A stretch of 14,239 bases of DNA from Deltaproteobacteria bacterium (GTDB lineage: Bacteria; Desulfobacterota; DAOWOC01): contig DAOWOC010000001.1 of assembly GCA_030642225.1 (NCBI GenBank), positions 1 through 14,239 of the forward strand, read 5' to 3'. Position 1 is the stretch's first letter. Each line of letters opens with the position of its first letter. Below are positions 7,719 through 14,239 of this stretch, piece by piece. The notes beneath the pieces were generated by a model. The model saw nothing but the letters and a program-made list of their open reading frames with translations. It had not been told where the DNA came from and made no database searches. Made by a program: the position numbers and the translations under genes.

Positions 7719-8602
7719 CGTCGCAACCCCTTTTTATGAAAAAATGCTGTTAAAGGCTCCACCACCGGACCGTTTGTGTTAAGTTCTACCAATGGCACCC
7801 TTGATTTTTGAAATATTTTCAATATGTCACTATCCATTTTATTAATCATATCTTTCCATGCCTGCCTTACAAACAGGTCATGTGTATTCACAAAGGCATC
7901 TGCCCCTGTTTCAGGATCCTGCATCCGTATATAACCCACATCAGGGAGCATACTTTCTGCCGGGTCCCTTACCTTTAAAGCTGTAATATCATGTTTTCTT
8001 GATGCAAGGGCCATGGCGCGTCCCATATCCGCTGACGGCAATTCAATCATAAAATCTGAAAGCATAAAGACAATGGCATGCCGTTTTACCACCTTGTTTA
8101 AAAAATTTAAAGCATTAGTCATATTGGTCTTTTTTGATAAAGGCTCAAAGGAAAAAATTTCCTTGATCAGCCGCCACACATGACCTGCCCCCTTTTGTGG
8201 GGGGATATATTTATCCACCTTGTCACTAAAAAAAATTGCCCCGACTTTATCATTGGTTCGTATGGCAAGAAAGGAAAGCAGGCCTGCTGTCTCTGCAATA
8301 ACCTCCCGTTTAAATCGTTTTCTTGTGCCAAACAGATTAGACCCTGAAAGGTCTATAAGAAGAATAACGGTCAACTCCCGTTCCTCATGAAAGACCTTTA
8401 TAAAAGGCCGTCCGGAACGGGCCGAGACATTCCAGTCAATATCACGCACATCATCCCCGGGCTGATATTCACGCACATCTGAAAACTCCATTCCCCTGCC
8501 CTTGAACGCGCTGATGTATTGGCCTGCAAAAAGGTTATTGGCCAAAAAACGGGTGCGAAAATGGAGCTTCTGTATCCTTGTATATAATTCCCTCGAAAGC
8601 AT
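7715..8602 (-). CDS. DUF58 family protein (VWA-like, MoxR-associated)
   Basis: This is a soluble 295-residue protein of the DUF58 family. The family signature is at about 35-62: GRGMEFSDVREYQPGDD, then VRDIDWNVSAR. A VWA-like fold follows, with DLSGS (Asp84, Ser86, Ser88), a KKTNMTNAL threonine segment and FMLSDF, so a MIDAS-type metal site looks intact. No membrane segment is present, unlike BatA and BatB, so it should act in the cytoplasm next to MoxR. DUF58 genes almost always follow a moxR gene, as here with a gap of 6 bases. The ribosome site is weak (AAGAG 3 bases before the ATG), consistent with coupling to moxR translation. The biochemical role is unknown; a MoxR adaptor or substrate is the usual proposal. 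Confidence 0.9.
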   Translation of the reverse strand: MLSRELYTRIQKLHFRTRFLANNLFAGQYISAFKGRGMEFSDVREYQPGDDVRDIDWNVSARSGRPFIKVFHEERELTVILLIDLSGSNLFGTRKRFKREVIAETAGLLSFLAIRTNDKVGAIFFSDKVDKYIPPQKGAGHVWRLIKEIFSFEPLSKKTNMTNALNFLNKVVKRHAIVFMLSDFMIELPSADMGRAMALASRKHDITALKVRDPAESMLPDVGYIRMQDPETGADAFVNTHDLFVRQAWKDMINKMDSDILKIFQKSRVPLVELNTNGPVVEPLTAFFHKKGLRR

Positions 8603-8608
8603 AAACTC

Positions 8609-9589
8609 TTACGGGACCTCGATTCGCTCAAGCAGACTGGTAATTATCTTGTCCGTGTCAATCCCTTCTGCCTCTGCCTCATAGCTAAGGATTAAACGAT
8701 GTCTCAACACCGCCAAGGCCATATCTTTGACATCCTGGGGGGTTACATATGCACGGCCATGGATAAAGGCACGGGCCATTGCAGTCTTTCCAAGATAAAT
8801 TGATGCCCTGGGAGAAGCGCCATAACTGATCAGATGAGATATGTCAGGATTAACCGGTTCAGGGTTCCTTGTGGCATGCACAATCCTGATAATATAATCC
8901 ATTATCTTTTCTTCCATATGGATCATTTTAACAACATCCATGGCATCTGTAATCGCAGAAAGCTCCATGGATGAGCAGATATCTTCAGTAATGCCGCTGT
9001 AAACCCTTTTCATTATTTCCTTTTCCTCAATATCAGAGGGATAACCTATCTTTATCTTGAGCATAAAACGGTCTGTCTGTGCCTCGGGTAAAGGATATGT
9101 CCCCTCCTGCTCAATGGGATTCTGTGTGGCAAGAACCATAAATGGCCTTTCGAGCTTAAATGTCTCCTGGCCGATAGTTACCTGGTATTCCTGCATGGCC
9201 TCCAAAAGGGCGCTTTGCACCTTGGCTGGTGCCCTGTTGATCTCGTCAGCCAGAATAATATTATGAAAAACAGGTCCTTTCCTGATTTCAAACCGGCCCG
9301 TATCAGGCCTGAAAACCTGGGTACCTACAATATCCGCGGGGAGCAAATCAGGCGTAAACTGTATCCTTTGAAATCCTGTATTAATAGTTGCAGCCAATGT
9401 CCTTATGGCTGTTGTCTTAGCAAGACCCGGCAACCCCTCTAAAAGCAAGTGGCCATCACACAAAAGCCCAATTAGAAGATTTTCCATTAAATCACCTTGC
9501 CCGACAATAACCTTCCCAAGCTCTGACATCATCTGTTTAACAACCATGCCATGCTTTTCAACCTGTCTTGTCACATCCTGAATATCCAT
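8609..9589 (-). CDS. moxR: MoxR family AAA+ ATPase
   Basis: This is the first gene of the Bat operon, 326 residues, the normal MoxR length. The AAA+ features are complete: Walker A GLPGLAKT (about 52-59, Lys58), Walker B IILADEINR (Asp115, Glu116), sensor 1 ATQNP (Asn157), an EAQTDRF arginine-finger region (about 169-175) and sensor 2 GASPRAS (Arg261). The C-terminal lid helices follow. MoxR proteins are cytoplasmic chaperone-like ATPases that act with VWA-domain partners in activating or assembling other proteins. Here the partners would be DUF58, BatA and BatB. A GAGG ribosome site lies 10 bases before the ATG. The long purine-rich leader upstream carries heptad repeats; no strong promoter could be fixed on this strand. 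Confidence 0.95.
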   Translation of the reverse strand: MDIQDVTRQVEKHGMVVKQMMSELGKVIVGQGDLMENLLIGLLCDGHLLLEGLPGLAKTTAIRTLAATINTGFQRIQFTPDLLPADIVGTQVFRPDTGRFEIRKGPVFHNIILADEINRAPAKVQSALLEAMQEYQVTIGQETFKLERPFMVLATQNPIEQEGTYPLPEAQTDRFMLKIKIGYPSDIEEKEIMKRVYSGITEDICSSMELSAITDAMDVVKMIHMEEKIMDYIIRIVHATRNPEPVNPDISHLISYGASPRASIYLGKTAMARAFIHGRAYVTPQDVKDMALAVLRHRLILSYEAEAEGIDTDKIITSLLERIEVP

Positions 9590-9645
9590 AAATTTACAAC
9601 CTCAATCTTATTTTTTTAACACTTTAACTAACAACTTTTTACAAA

Positions 9646-9679
9646 TTCATCTTCCATCTTCACTCTTCATTCTTCATTC
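9646..9679. repeat. Heptad direct repeats upstream of moxR
   Basis: The plus strand reads TTCATC, TTCCATC, TTCACTC, TTCATTC, TTCATTC in direct succession: one 6-base unit and four 7-base units, the last two identical. On the moxR strand this is a purine-rich GAATGAA/GAGTGAA/GATGGAA run, about 60-95 bases before the moxR start, so it would lie in the mRNA leader or at the promoter. It may be simple slippage or a regulatory site; the sequence alone does not say which. Confidence 0.55.
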
Positions 9680-9765
9680 TTAATTAATACATAATATTTA
9701 AGACGATCATATAAAAAATTCAATGCGACTTTAAATAAAAATCTGCTGAACCTTATATATCATAA

Positions 9766-9796
9766 TTACATGACATTGCATTAAACTTGCATGTAA
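9766..9796. repeat. Inverted repeat TTACATG-N17-CATGTAA
   Basis: The 7-bp arms TTACATG (9766-9772) and CATGTAA (9790-9796) are perfect, separated by 17 bases. The spacing of arm centres is about 24 bases. Inside lie two direct copies of TTGCAT (9776-9781 and 9787-9792). The dyad encloses the predicted spacer of the RDD-cluster promoter, a position fitting a repressor or activator site. Confidence 0.45.
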
Positions 9797-9799
9797 AAT
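9770..9799 (+). promoter_or_regulatory. Candidate promoter for the RDD cluster
   Basis: ATGACA (9770-9775, one mismatch to TTGACA) is followed by an 18-base spacer and TAAAAT (9794-9799, one mismatch to TATAAT). Transcription would start near 9806, giving a leader of about 65 bases before the ATG at 9872. The match is good, but the surrounding AT-rich sequence raises the chance of coincidence. Confidence 0.4.
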
Positions 9800-9871
9800 T
9801 ATCAAATCAGATAATTTTAATAAATCCGTATCAGAAGATCCATTAAAAAATCATAAAAAAAGAGATGGTAT

Positions 9872-10318
9872 ATGACAATAAAATATGCTGGATTTTGGAG
9901 ACGGTTTCTATCATTTATTATCGATAATATTATCTTATTTATTGTTAATGGAATCATTGGTATAATTATTAATATTATAACCGTTTTTTTATTGACTTAT
10001 TTAGAAAGAAGCCCACAAAATATTCTAATGGTCTCTACTATCATGGGTTTTGTTAATGGAATTATTATTAACTGGCTTTATTTTACCATGTTTGAATCTT
10101 CCTATCTCCAGGCAACACCCGGTAAAATAGCGATCGGCATTATTGTTTCAGACTATGAAAGACAACAGATTTCTTTTGCAAGGGCAAATGCAAGATACTG
10201 GGGGAAAATCATCTCTTCTGTTATTTTAATGGCCGGTTTTATTATGGCTGCATTTACAAATAAAAAACAGGCTCTACACGATATTATGACAGGATGCCTT
10301 GTTATAAAAAAATATTAA
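9872..10318 (+). CDS. RDD family membrane protein
   Basis: This is a small inner-membrane protein of 148 residues. It opens with YAGFWRRFLSFIIDNII (about 5-21), the family's N-terminal motif with Arg10/Arg11 and Asp18. Hydrophobic segments lie at about 14-42, 52-72 and 111-127. The middle motif ATPGKIAIGI is at about 81-90, and the C-terminal KKQALHDIMTG (about 131-141) is also typical of the family, so the protein is full length. RDD proteins are mostly uncharacterised; some have been linked to ion transport, and no specific substrate can be read here. The ribosome site is weak (AGAGATGG). It is the first gene of a rightward cluster, divergent from the Bat operon. Confidence 0.88.
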   Translation: MTIKYAGFWRRFLSFIIDNIILFIVNGIIGIIINIITVFLLTYLERSPQNILMVSTIMGFVNGIIINWLYFTMFESSYLQATPGKIAIGIIVSDYERQQISFARANARYWGKIISSVILMAGFIMAAFTNKKQALHDIMTGCLVIKKY

Positions 10319-10332
10319 AACTTTTTAACCCC

Positions 10333-10866
10333 ATGAAAAAATTTGGTATGTTTAGAGGTTATATAAGATTAATTATCTTTGCCGCAGGCCTTCTTATCGG
10401 GATACAAGTACCCAATTTTACAGACCAGTATCATAAACGGGTTGATGCTCATTTAACTGAGGCAAAATTTAACATCAGCGGATTTAAAAAAACAGCAAAC
10501 AAATATTTCAAGGGGAATGTAGCGGATTTAATCAAATATTATGAAGCCAGCTCTGATCCGGTGTTTCAGGCTGATGCAAAAAGTGTAAAATCAATTTATT
10601 TCAGAGTGAAAATGCTTTTAAAAGAATTAGTGGCATTGAACCAGACATGGTACAGCAAGGCATATCATGTATTTTGCCATTCAAATGAAGCAATCTTCAA
10701 CGAAACATTGGCACAATATTCGTATACAGTGCCACTTAACCAAATTGCAATAGCCTGGGGGATTGGTTTTGGATTTTTTATGTCATTATTAATTGAGCTG
10801 TTTTTAATGGGTTTATGGAACATAACTCAATTATTTTTTAACAGGAGATTTAATAAGGTTATATAG
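10333..10866 (+). CDS. DUF2937-like membrane protein
   Basis: This 177-residue protein has an N-terminal membrane helix (about 9-27) running into GLLIGIQVPNFTDQY, a soluble helical middle (about 30-130) and a second membrane helix (about 138-162). The N-terminal motif plus the pattern of two helices around a 100-residue domain resembles DUF2937, a family of unknown function known in Proteobacteria; the assignment is by recognition only. The frame is open upstream to 10294, overlapping the RDD gene, but that ATG has no ribosome site. The ATG at 10333 is 14 bases after the RDD stop and gives the expected N-terminus, so restart after the RDD stop is likely. No strong ribosome site is seen for either, and Met at 10348 is another option. 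Confidence 0.62.
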   Translation: MKKFGMFRGYIRLIIFAAGLLIGIQVPNFTDQYHKRVDAHLTEAKFNISGFKKTANKYFKGNVADLIKYYEASSDPVFQADAKSVKSIYFRVKMLLKELVALNQTWYSKAYHVFCHSNEAIFNETLAQYSYTVPLNQIAIAWGIGFGFFMSLLIELFLMGLWNITQLFFNRRFNKVI

Positions 10867-10918
10867 AAAACCATAAATCAAATTACACGATTGTAACTTT
10901 TTACAAAACTCTTAAATT

Positions 10919-10937
10919 AATATTTCAATTAAATATT
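10919..10937 (+). repeat. AT-only stem-loop before the LURP-one gene
   Basis: AATATTT (10919-10925) and AAATATT (10931-10937) are perfect inverted arms around a 5-base loop, ending just before the AGGAGG at 10939-10944. In RNA this weak hairpin would sit directly upstream of the ribosome site. It contains only A and U pairs and may be chance in AT-rich DNA. Confidence 0.3.
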
Positions 10938-10948
10938 CAGGAGGTTTT

Positions 10949-11536
10949 ATGAGTAATATATTAAATAAAAATCTTTTTCTTATCAAAGAACATATCGGAA
11001 TGTTTAAGGCAGCTAATAACTTTGATATTTTTAATCCTGAAGATGGCCAGTTGATAATGAAATGCAGGGAGGAAACACTCGGTATAGTTACAAAACTTTT
11101 ACGCTTTACTGATTACAAAAAAAGAACACCATTTGATATTGAGATAAAAACCACGGATGGCAAAAGGCTTATAAGGATTAAAAGAGGTATATCATTTTTT
11201 CTTTCCAATGTATCTGTTATGGATGAACACAATAGAATAATCGGAAGATTCAAACAAAAATTATTTTCCATTGGCGGAGCGTTTAATGTACTTGACCCAA
11301 ATGATAAGCCGATCTGTTCTCTGAAAGGCAAATGGACAGGATGGAATTTCAAATTTGTATCAGATGGTAAAGAATTAGCCCATGTAACAAAAAAATGGTC
11401 GGGCCTGGGTAAAGAGCTTTTTACAAGCGCTGATAATTATATACTTGAGATATCTGAATCTGTTCCAAAGGATGATCCGGTTCGCAAATTGATATTAGCA
11501 GCAATCATGTGTATTGATATGGTCTTAAAGGAATAA
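10949..11536 (+). CDS. LURP-one-related / phospholipid scramblase-like protein
   Basis: This 195-residue protein of the tubby C-terminal-like beta-barrel group covers the plant LURP-one-related and scramblase-like families. Recognisable bacterial family stretches are NNFDIFNPEDGQLIMKCREE (about 23-42), KRTPFDIEI (about 58-66), FKQKLFSIGGAFNVLD (about 101-116), SLKGKWTGWNFKF (about 124-136), KKWSGLGKELFTSADNY (about 148-164) and the C-terminal LILAAIMCIDMVLKE. The final segment is a hydrophobic helix that would fill the barrel or touch the membrane, as in scramblases. There is no signal peptide. A strong AGGAGG lies 4 bases before the ATG, much better than for the two genes upstream. The gap to the DUF2937-like gene is 82 bases, so it may be in the same unit or separately transcribed. 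Its function in bacteria is unknown. Confidence 0.78.
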   Translation: MSNILNKNLFLIKEHIGMFKAANNFDIFNPEDGQLIMKCREETLGIVTKLLRFTDYKKRTPFDIEIKTTDGKRLIRIKRGISFFLSNVSVMDEHNRIIGRFKQKLFSIGGAFNVLDPNDKPICSLKGKWTGWNFKFVSDGKELAHVTKKWSGLGKELFTSADNYILEISESVPKDDPVRKLILAAIMCIDMVLKE

Positions 11537-11549
11537 TATTAGTTTATTT

Positions 11550-11580
11550 ATGATAACTTTTTACAAGGTTGTCATTTTTA
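11550..11580 (+). terminator. Candidate intrinsic terminator after the LURP-one gene
   Basis: The stem ATGATAAC (11550-11557) pairs with GTTGTCAT (11568-11575), 8 pairs including one G-U, around a 10-base loop. A T-run follows to 11579. It lies 14 bases after the stop codon and between convergent genes, which fits a terminator. The stem is poor in G-C pairs, so efficiency is uncertain. Read from the other strand it lacks a T-run, so it should act only on the rightward cluster. Confidence 0.45.
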
Positions 11581-11628
11581 ATCAGATATTCAAAAACACC
11601 GGATAAAATTTTAATAACTGCATGATAC

Positions 11629-12204
11629 TCAGGGAGCAAGCCCAATTAACAAACTCAGTTCATCCCAGTTTGTGACACTTTGATATGGATGTGGTCTATT
11701 ATTCCATGGCTGCTCAAAAACGATCGGGATTATCCCGCTTTGAATTATTAAGTCACATGTCTCAAGACGATCCTCTACAAAATATTTAATATTCAGGTCA
11801 TTTAAATATTGAAGTTTCCCATCATAATTGCCTGTGGCGCAGACATTTATCTGTTCATTTGACAAGTCAGGAAGAAGATTTTGCAGCCATAAAGTTATTG
11901 GCCCGTCATCAGACCTTGCTGTTATAAAATGAAGCATTGTTTTCCCCCCAATCTCATACAAGATGTCTGCCGCACCTTTGTACGGCTTCATCTCCATTAT
12001 GGTAGGAAGGTTTACAATCTCAGTAACAATGGCATCTACTATATCCGGACTAAGTTGCAAGGCCTTTTCAAGATCATATTCGGTAATATCATCACTTGAT
12101 AATTCATTAATATTAAAACGTTTTTGAGCTACCTTGAAAAAAAGAGCCATGGTATCGGCTACGACCCCGTCAATATCAAAGGCTATCTGTTCAAGCGGCA
12201 ACAA
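11629..12204 (-). CDS. HAD-superfamily phosphatase, 5'-nucleotidase-like
   Basis: This 191-residue HAD hydrolase has all four catalytic motifs visible. Motif I is FDIDGVVAD (nucleophile Asp10, acid/base Asp12), motif II is FITARSD (Thr95), motif III is Lys130 and motif IV is YFVEDR (Glu144, Asp145). Its size, the ITARSD segment and the helical cap inserted after motif I resemble uncharacterised HAD proteins related to 5'(3')-deoxyribonucleotidases, so phosphate-ester hydrolysis is likely but the substrate is unknown. No ATG precedes motif I. The start is TTG at 12202-12204 (or the next TTG at 12199-12201), only 2 bases after the mdh stop, with GGGGA about 9 bases upstream. It is therefore co-transcribed, and probably co-translated, with mdh. 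Confidence 0.8.
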   Translation of the reverse strand: MLPLEQIAFDIDGVVADTMALFFKVAQKRFNINELSSDDITEYDLEKALQLSPDIVDAIVTEIVNLPTIMEMKPYKGAADILYEIGGKTMLHFITARSDDGPITLWLQNLLPDLSNEQINVCATGNYDGKLQYLNDLNIKYFVEDRLETCDLIIQSGIIPIVFEQPWNNRPHPYQSVTNWDELSLLIGLAP

Positions 12205-12206
12205 AT

Positions 12207-13145
<939 letters not shown>

Positions 13146-13201
13146 TTACTCCTTTTATATAATGATGTTGCTGATTTTAAAAATATTATTTTTAATTTTT
13201 A

Positions 13202-13232
13202 TATATATTCACGACTTAGGTATTATTGTCAA
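13202..13232 (-). promoter_or_regulatory. Probable sigma-70 promoter of mdh
   Basis: On the minus strand a perfect TTGACA (13227-13232) is followed by an AT-rich TATATA/ATATAT run. The -10 box can be placed with a spacer of 17, 18 or 19 bases (best hexamer TATATA at 13202-13207). The leader to the mdh ATG would be about 55 bases. Confidence 0.5.
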
Positions 13233-13275
13233 TTTCAATCATACAGTTGGCTTAAATTTTTATTAAAAAATTAAT

Positions 13276-13290
13276 AAAATCTAAGATTTT
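13276..13290. repeat. 15-bp palindrome in the mdh/Fe-S spacer
   Basis: AAAATCT and AGATTTT form perfect 7-bp arms around a single A. It lies about 44 bases upstream of the mdh -35 box and about 180 bases before the Fe-S protein start. A dimeric regulator site is possible. Confidence 0.4.
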
Positions 13291-13313
13291 CTATCCTTAG
13301 GGATTTCTATCCT
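13288..13313. repeat. Direct repeat TTTCTATCCT, 16-base period
   Basis: Two exact copies of the 10-mer occur at 13288-13297 and 13304-13313. Between them is an imperfect palindrome, ATCCTTAGGGAT. The first copy overlaps the end of the neighbouring palindrome, so the two signals may form one site. Confidence 0.45.
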
Positions 13314-13346
13314 ATAAATAATACATGAATAACATCATCATTTTAT

Positions 13347-13363
13347 TGATAAATAAGTTATCA
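13347..13363. repeat. Inverted TGATAA-N5-TTATCA with extra half-site
   Basis: TGATAA (13347-13352) and TTATCA (13358-13363) are perfect inverted arms, and TGATAA recurs at 13373-13378. It lies about 110-125 bases before the Fe-S protein start. The half-site resembles part of an FNR site, but the spacing between arms does not fit the FNR consensus. Confidence 0.4.
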
Positions 13364-13470
13364 CATCTGTTTTGATAAATTTCATATACTTTAAAACCAC
13401 AAAAGTTTATTTTATATAAAATTATTAAATAACAGATTAAACTCAGAAACACTGGATAAAGGATCAATTT

Positions 13471-14239
13471 ATGGGCGGCATGGATATAGAAAAAATATAT
13501 AAAGAACTTGCAGAACACCTTGATAATTTGCCCGCTGGATTCCCTTCTACAGATTCTGGGGTAGAATTCAGGATTCTCAAGCGACTTTTTACACCTGAAG
13601 AAGCAAGTATTGCCAGGGGACTTACCGTTTTGCCAGAAACAGCAAAGGCCATTGCAAGGCGTTTGGATAAACCAAAGAAAAATATAATCCCATCTTTAGT
13701 AGAAATGGCAAAAAAAGGCCTTATTTACAATTTTAATATTGGAAATAAAAATTTTTATTTTGCTGCTCAATTTATGATAGGCATTTGGGAGAATCAGGTT
13801 AAAAAACTTGATAAGGAGCTCATAAAGGATGTTAATGAATATCTGCCTTATATAATGGAGCCTAATCTAAAACTTAAAACCCAGCAGTTGAGGGTTATTC
13901 CAGTTGATATTCCCTTAAAACCAAATAATGAGATTATGCCATATGAGGAAGCAGAATCAATAATCATGAGTGAATCAAAAATCGTGGTTGCCCCATGCAT
14001 ATGCAGGACAGAACACAGGATTATGGGAACAGGATGTGATAAACCGGTGGAGACATGCCTGACATTCGGATTTGCTGCTGAATATTATGAAAAAAACGGT
14101 CTTGGCCGTAATATAACTCATGAAGATGCGCTTGAAATTTTAGCTAAGGGTAAAGATGCAGGGCTGGTTCTTCAACCCGGTAATGCAAAAAAACCATCTA
14201 ATATCTGCATGTGCTGCAGTTGTTGTTGTCAAATTCTTA
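13471..14239 (+). CDS. Winged-helix and 4Fe-4S cluster protein (partial, cut at window end)
   Basis: The frame opens at ATG 13471, with AAAGGA 7 bases upstream, and stays open for 256 codons to the window edge, so the C-terminus is missing. The N-terminal part (about 15-110) looks like a winged-helix domain: GVEFRILKRLFTPEEASIA, then LPETAKAIARRLDKPKKNII and MAKKGLIYNF. The middle holds a Cys set, APCICR (Cys176, Cys178), GTGCDKPVETC (Cys189, Cys196), and a GLGRNITHEDALEIL helix. A second, dense set follows with six Cys in eight residues (246, 248, 249, 251, 252, 253). This resembles 4Fe-4S proteins common in anaerobic Desulfobacterota, in which such Cys sets usually precede a ferredoxin domain with two 4Fe-4S motifs; that part would lie beyond the edge. 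Electron transfer or redox sensing is inferred; no partner is visible. Confidence 0.78.
   Translation, partial: MGGMDIEKIYKELAEHLDNLPAGFPSTDSGVEFRILKRLFTPEEASIARGLTVLPETAKAIARRLDKPKKNIIPSLVEMAKKGLIYNFNIGNKNFYFAAQFMIGIWENQVKKLDKELIKDVNEYLPYIMEPNLKLKTQQLRVIPVDIPLKPNNEIMPYEEAESIIMSESKIVVAPCICRTEHRIMGTGCDKPVETCLTFGFAAEYYEKNGLGRNITHEDALEILAKGKDAGLVLQPGNAKKPSNICMCCSCCCQIL

Larger units (their letters stand above)
9590..9871. other. Divergent spacer between moxR and the RDD gene
   Basis: This 282-base AT-rich spacer must hold the start signals for both the Bat operon (leftward) and the RDD cluster (rightward). It contains a set of 7-base repeats (9646-9679), a dyad (9766-9796) around a rightward promoter candidate, and one copy of AACTTTTTACAA (9633-9644). 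For the leftward direction a weak candidate is TTGAAT at plus 9717-9722 with TAAATA 17 bases further, but the -10 match is poor. No tRNA, small RNA or coding signal was recognised. Confidence 0.6.

Noticed and set aside
9646..9679. CRISPR array
   Set aside because: The units are 6-7 bases with no spacers and no cas genes nearby; these are simple heptad repeats.
10294..10332. Earlier ATG for the DUF2937-like gene
   Set aside because: It would overlap the RDD gene by 25 bases with no usable ribosome site, and it adds 13 residues that do not fit the expected N-terminal helix.
13347..13363. FNR binding site
   Set aside because: TTGAT is present, but the second arm is not at the required four-base spacing and is not ATCAA, so a named FNR site is not supported.
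13312..13518. 68-codon minus-strand frame in the mdh/Fe-S spacer
   Set aside because: It is very hydrophobic from AT-rich sequence, runs into the start of the Fe-S gene on the opposite strand, and has no convincing ribosome site or homology pattern.

Overview
The window is about 14.2 kb of AT-rich DNA with tightly packed genes. It looks like a chromosomal segment of an anaerobic Gram-negative bacterium. Three things suggest a Desulfobacterota (former Deltaproteobacteria) relative: a complete aerotolerance-type (Bat) operon, an LDH-like malate dehydrogenase, and a Cys-rich iron-sulfur protein of a kind common in sulfate reducers. This placement is inference from gene content and was not tested by a search. 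No rRNA, tRNA, CRISPR array, transposase or phage gene was seen.

Layout, left to right. (1) 5-1108, minus: hisC, with its own well-formed promoter at 1172-1200 overlapped by a 10-bp tandem repeat. (2) 1359-9589, minus: eight tightly spaced or overlapping genes read right to left. They encode a MoxR AAA+ ATPase, a DUF58 protein, a short BatD-like membrane protein, two von Willebrand A membrane proteins (BatA, BatB), a TPR protein (BatC), a large BatD and a TPR/SH3 protein (BatE). (3) 9590-9871: a divergent spacer with heptad repeats and a dyad-bracketed promoter candidate. (4) 9872-11536, plus: a small cluster of an RDD membrane protein, a DUF2937-like membrane protein and a LURP-one/scramblase-like protein. 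(5) 11629-13142, minus: mdh followed after 2 bases by a HAD-family phosphatase with a TTG start. (6) 13143-13470: a divergent spacer with several short repeats. (7) 13471 to the right edge, plus: a winged-helix/4Fe-4S protein cut off by the window end.

How the parts work together. The Bat genes form one transcription unit with translational coupling at almost every junction. Family knowledge points to a membrane-anchored, MIDAS-dependent assembly: a cytoplasmic MoxR ATPase works with VWA proteins, and TPR, Ig-like and SH3 parts extend into the periplasm. The family is tied to envelope or oxidative stress and metal or cofactor insertion, but its exact job is unresolved. mdh and the HAD gene are one unit. 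The RDD/DUF2937/LURP-one cluster has no known shared function and is the least explained gene group here. Nothing in the window is clearly a wholly new system. The best leads are that cluster, the Cys-dense iron-sulfur protein, and the ordered repeats at the hisC, moxR/RDD and mdh/Fe-S promoters.
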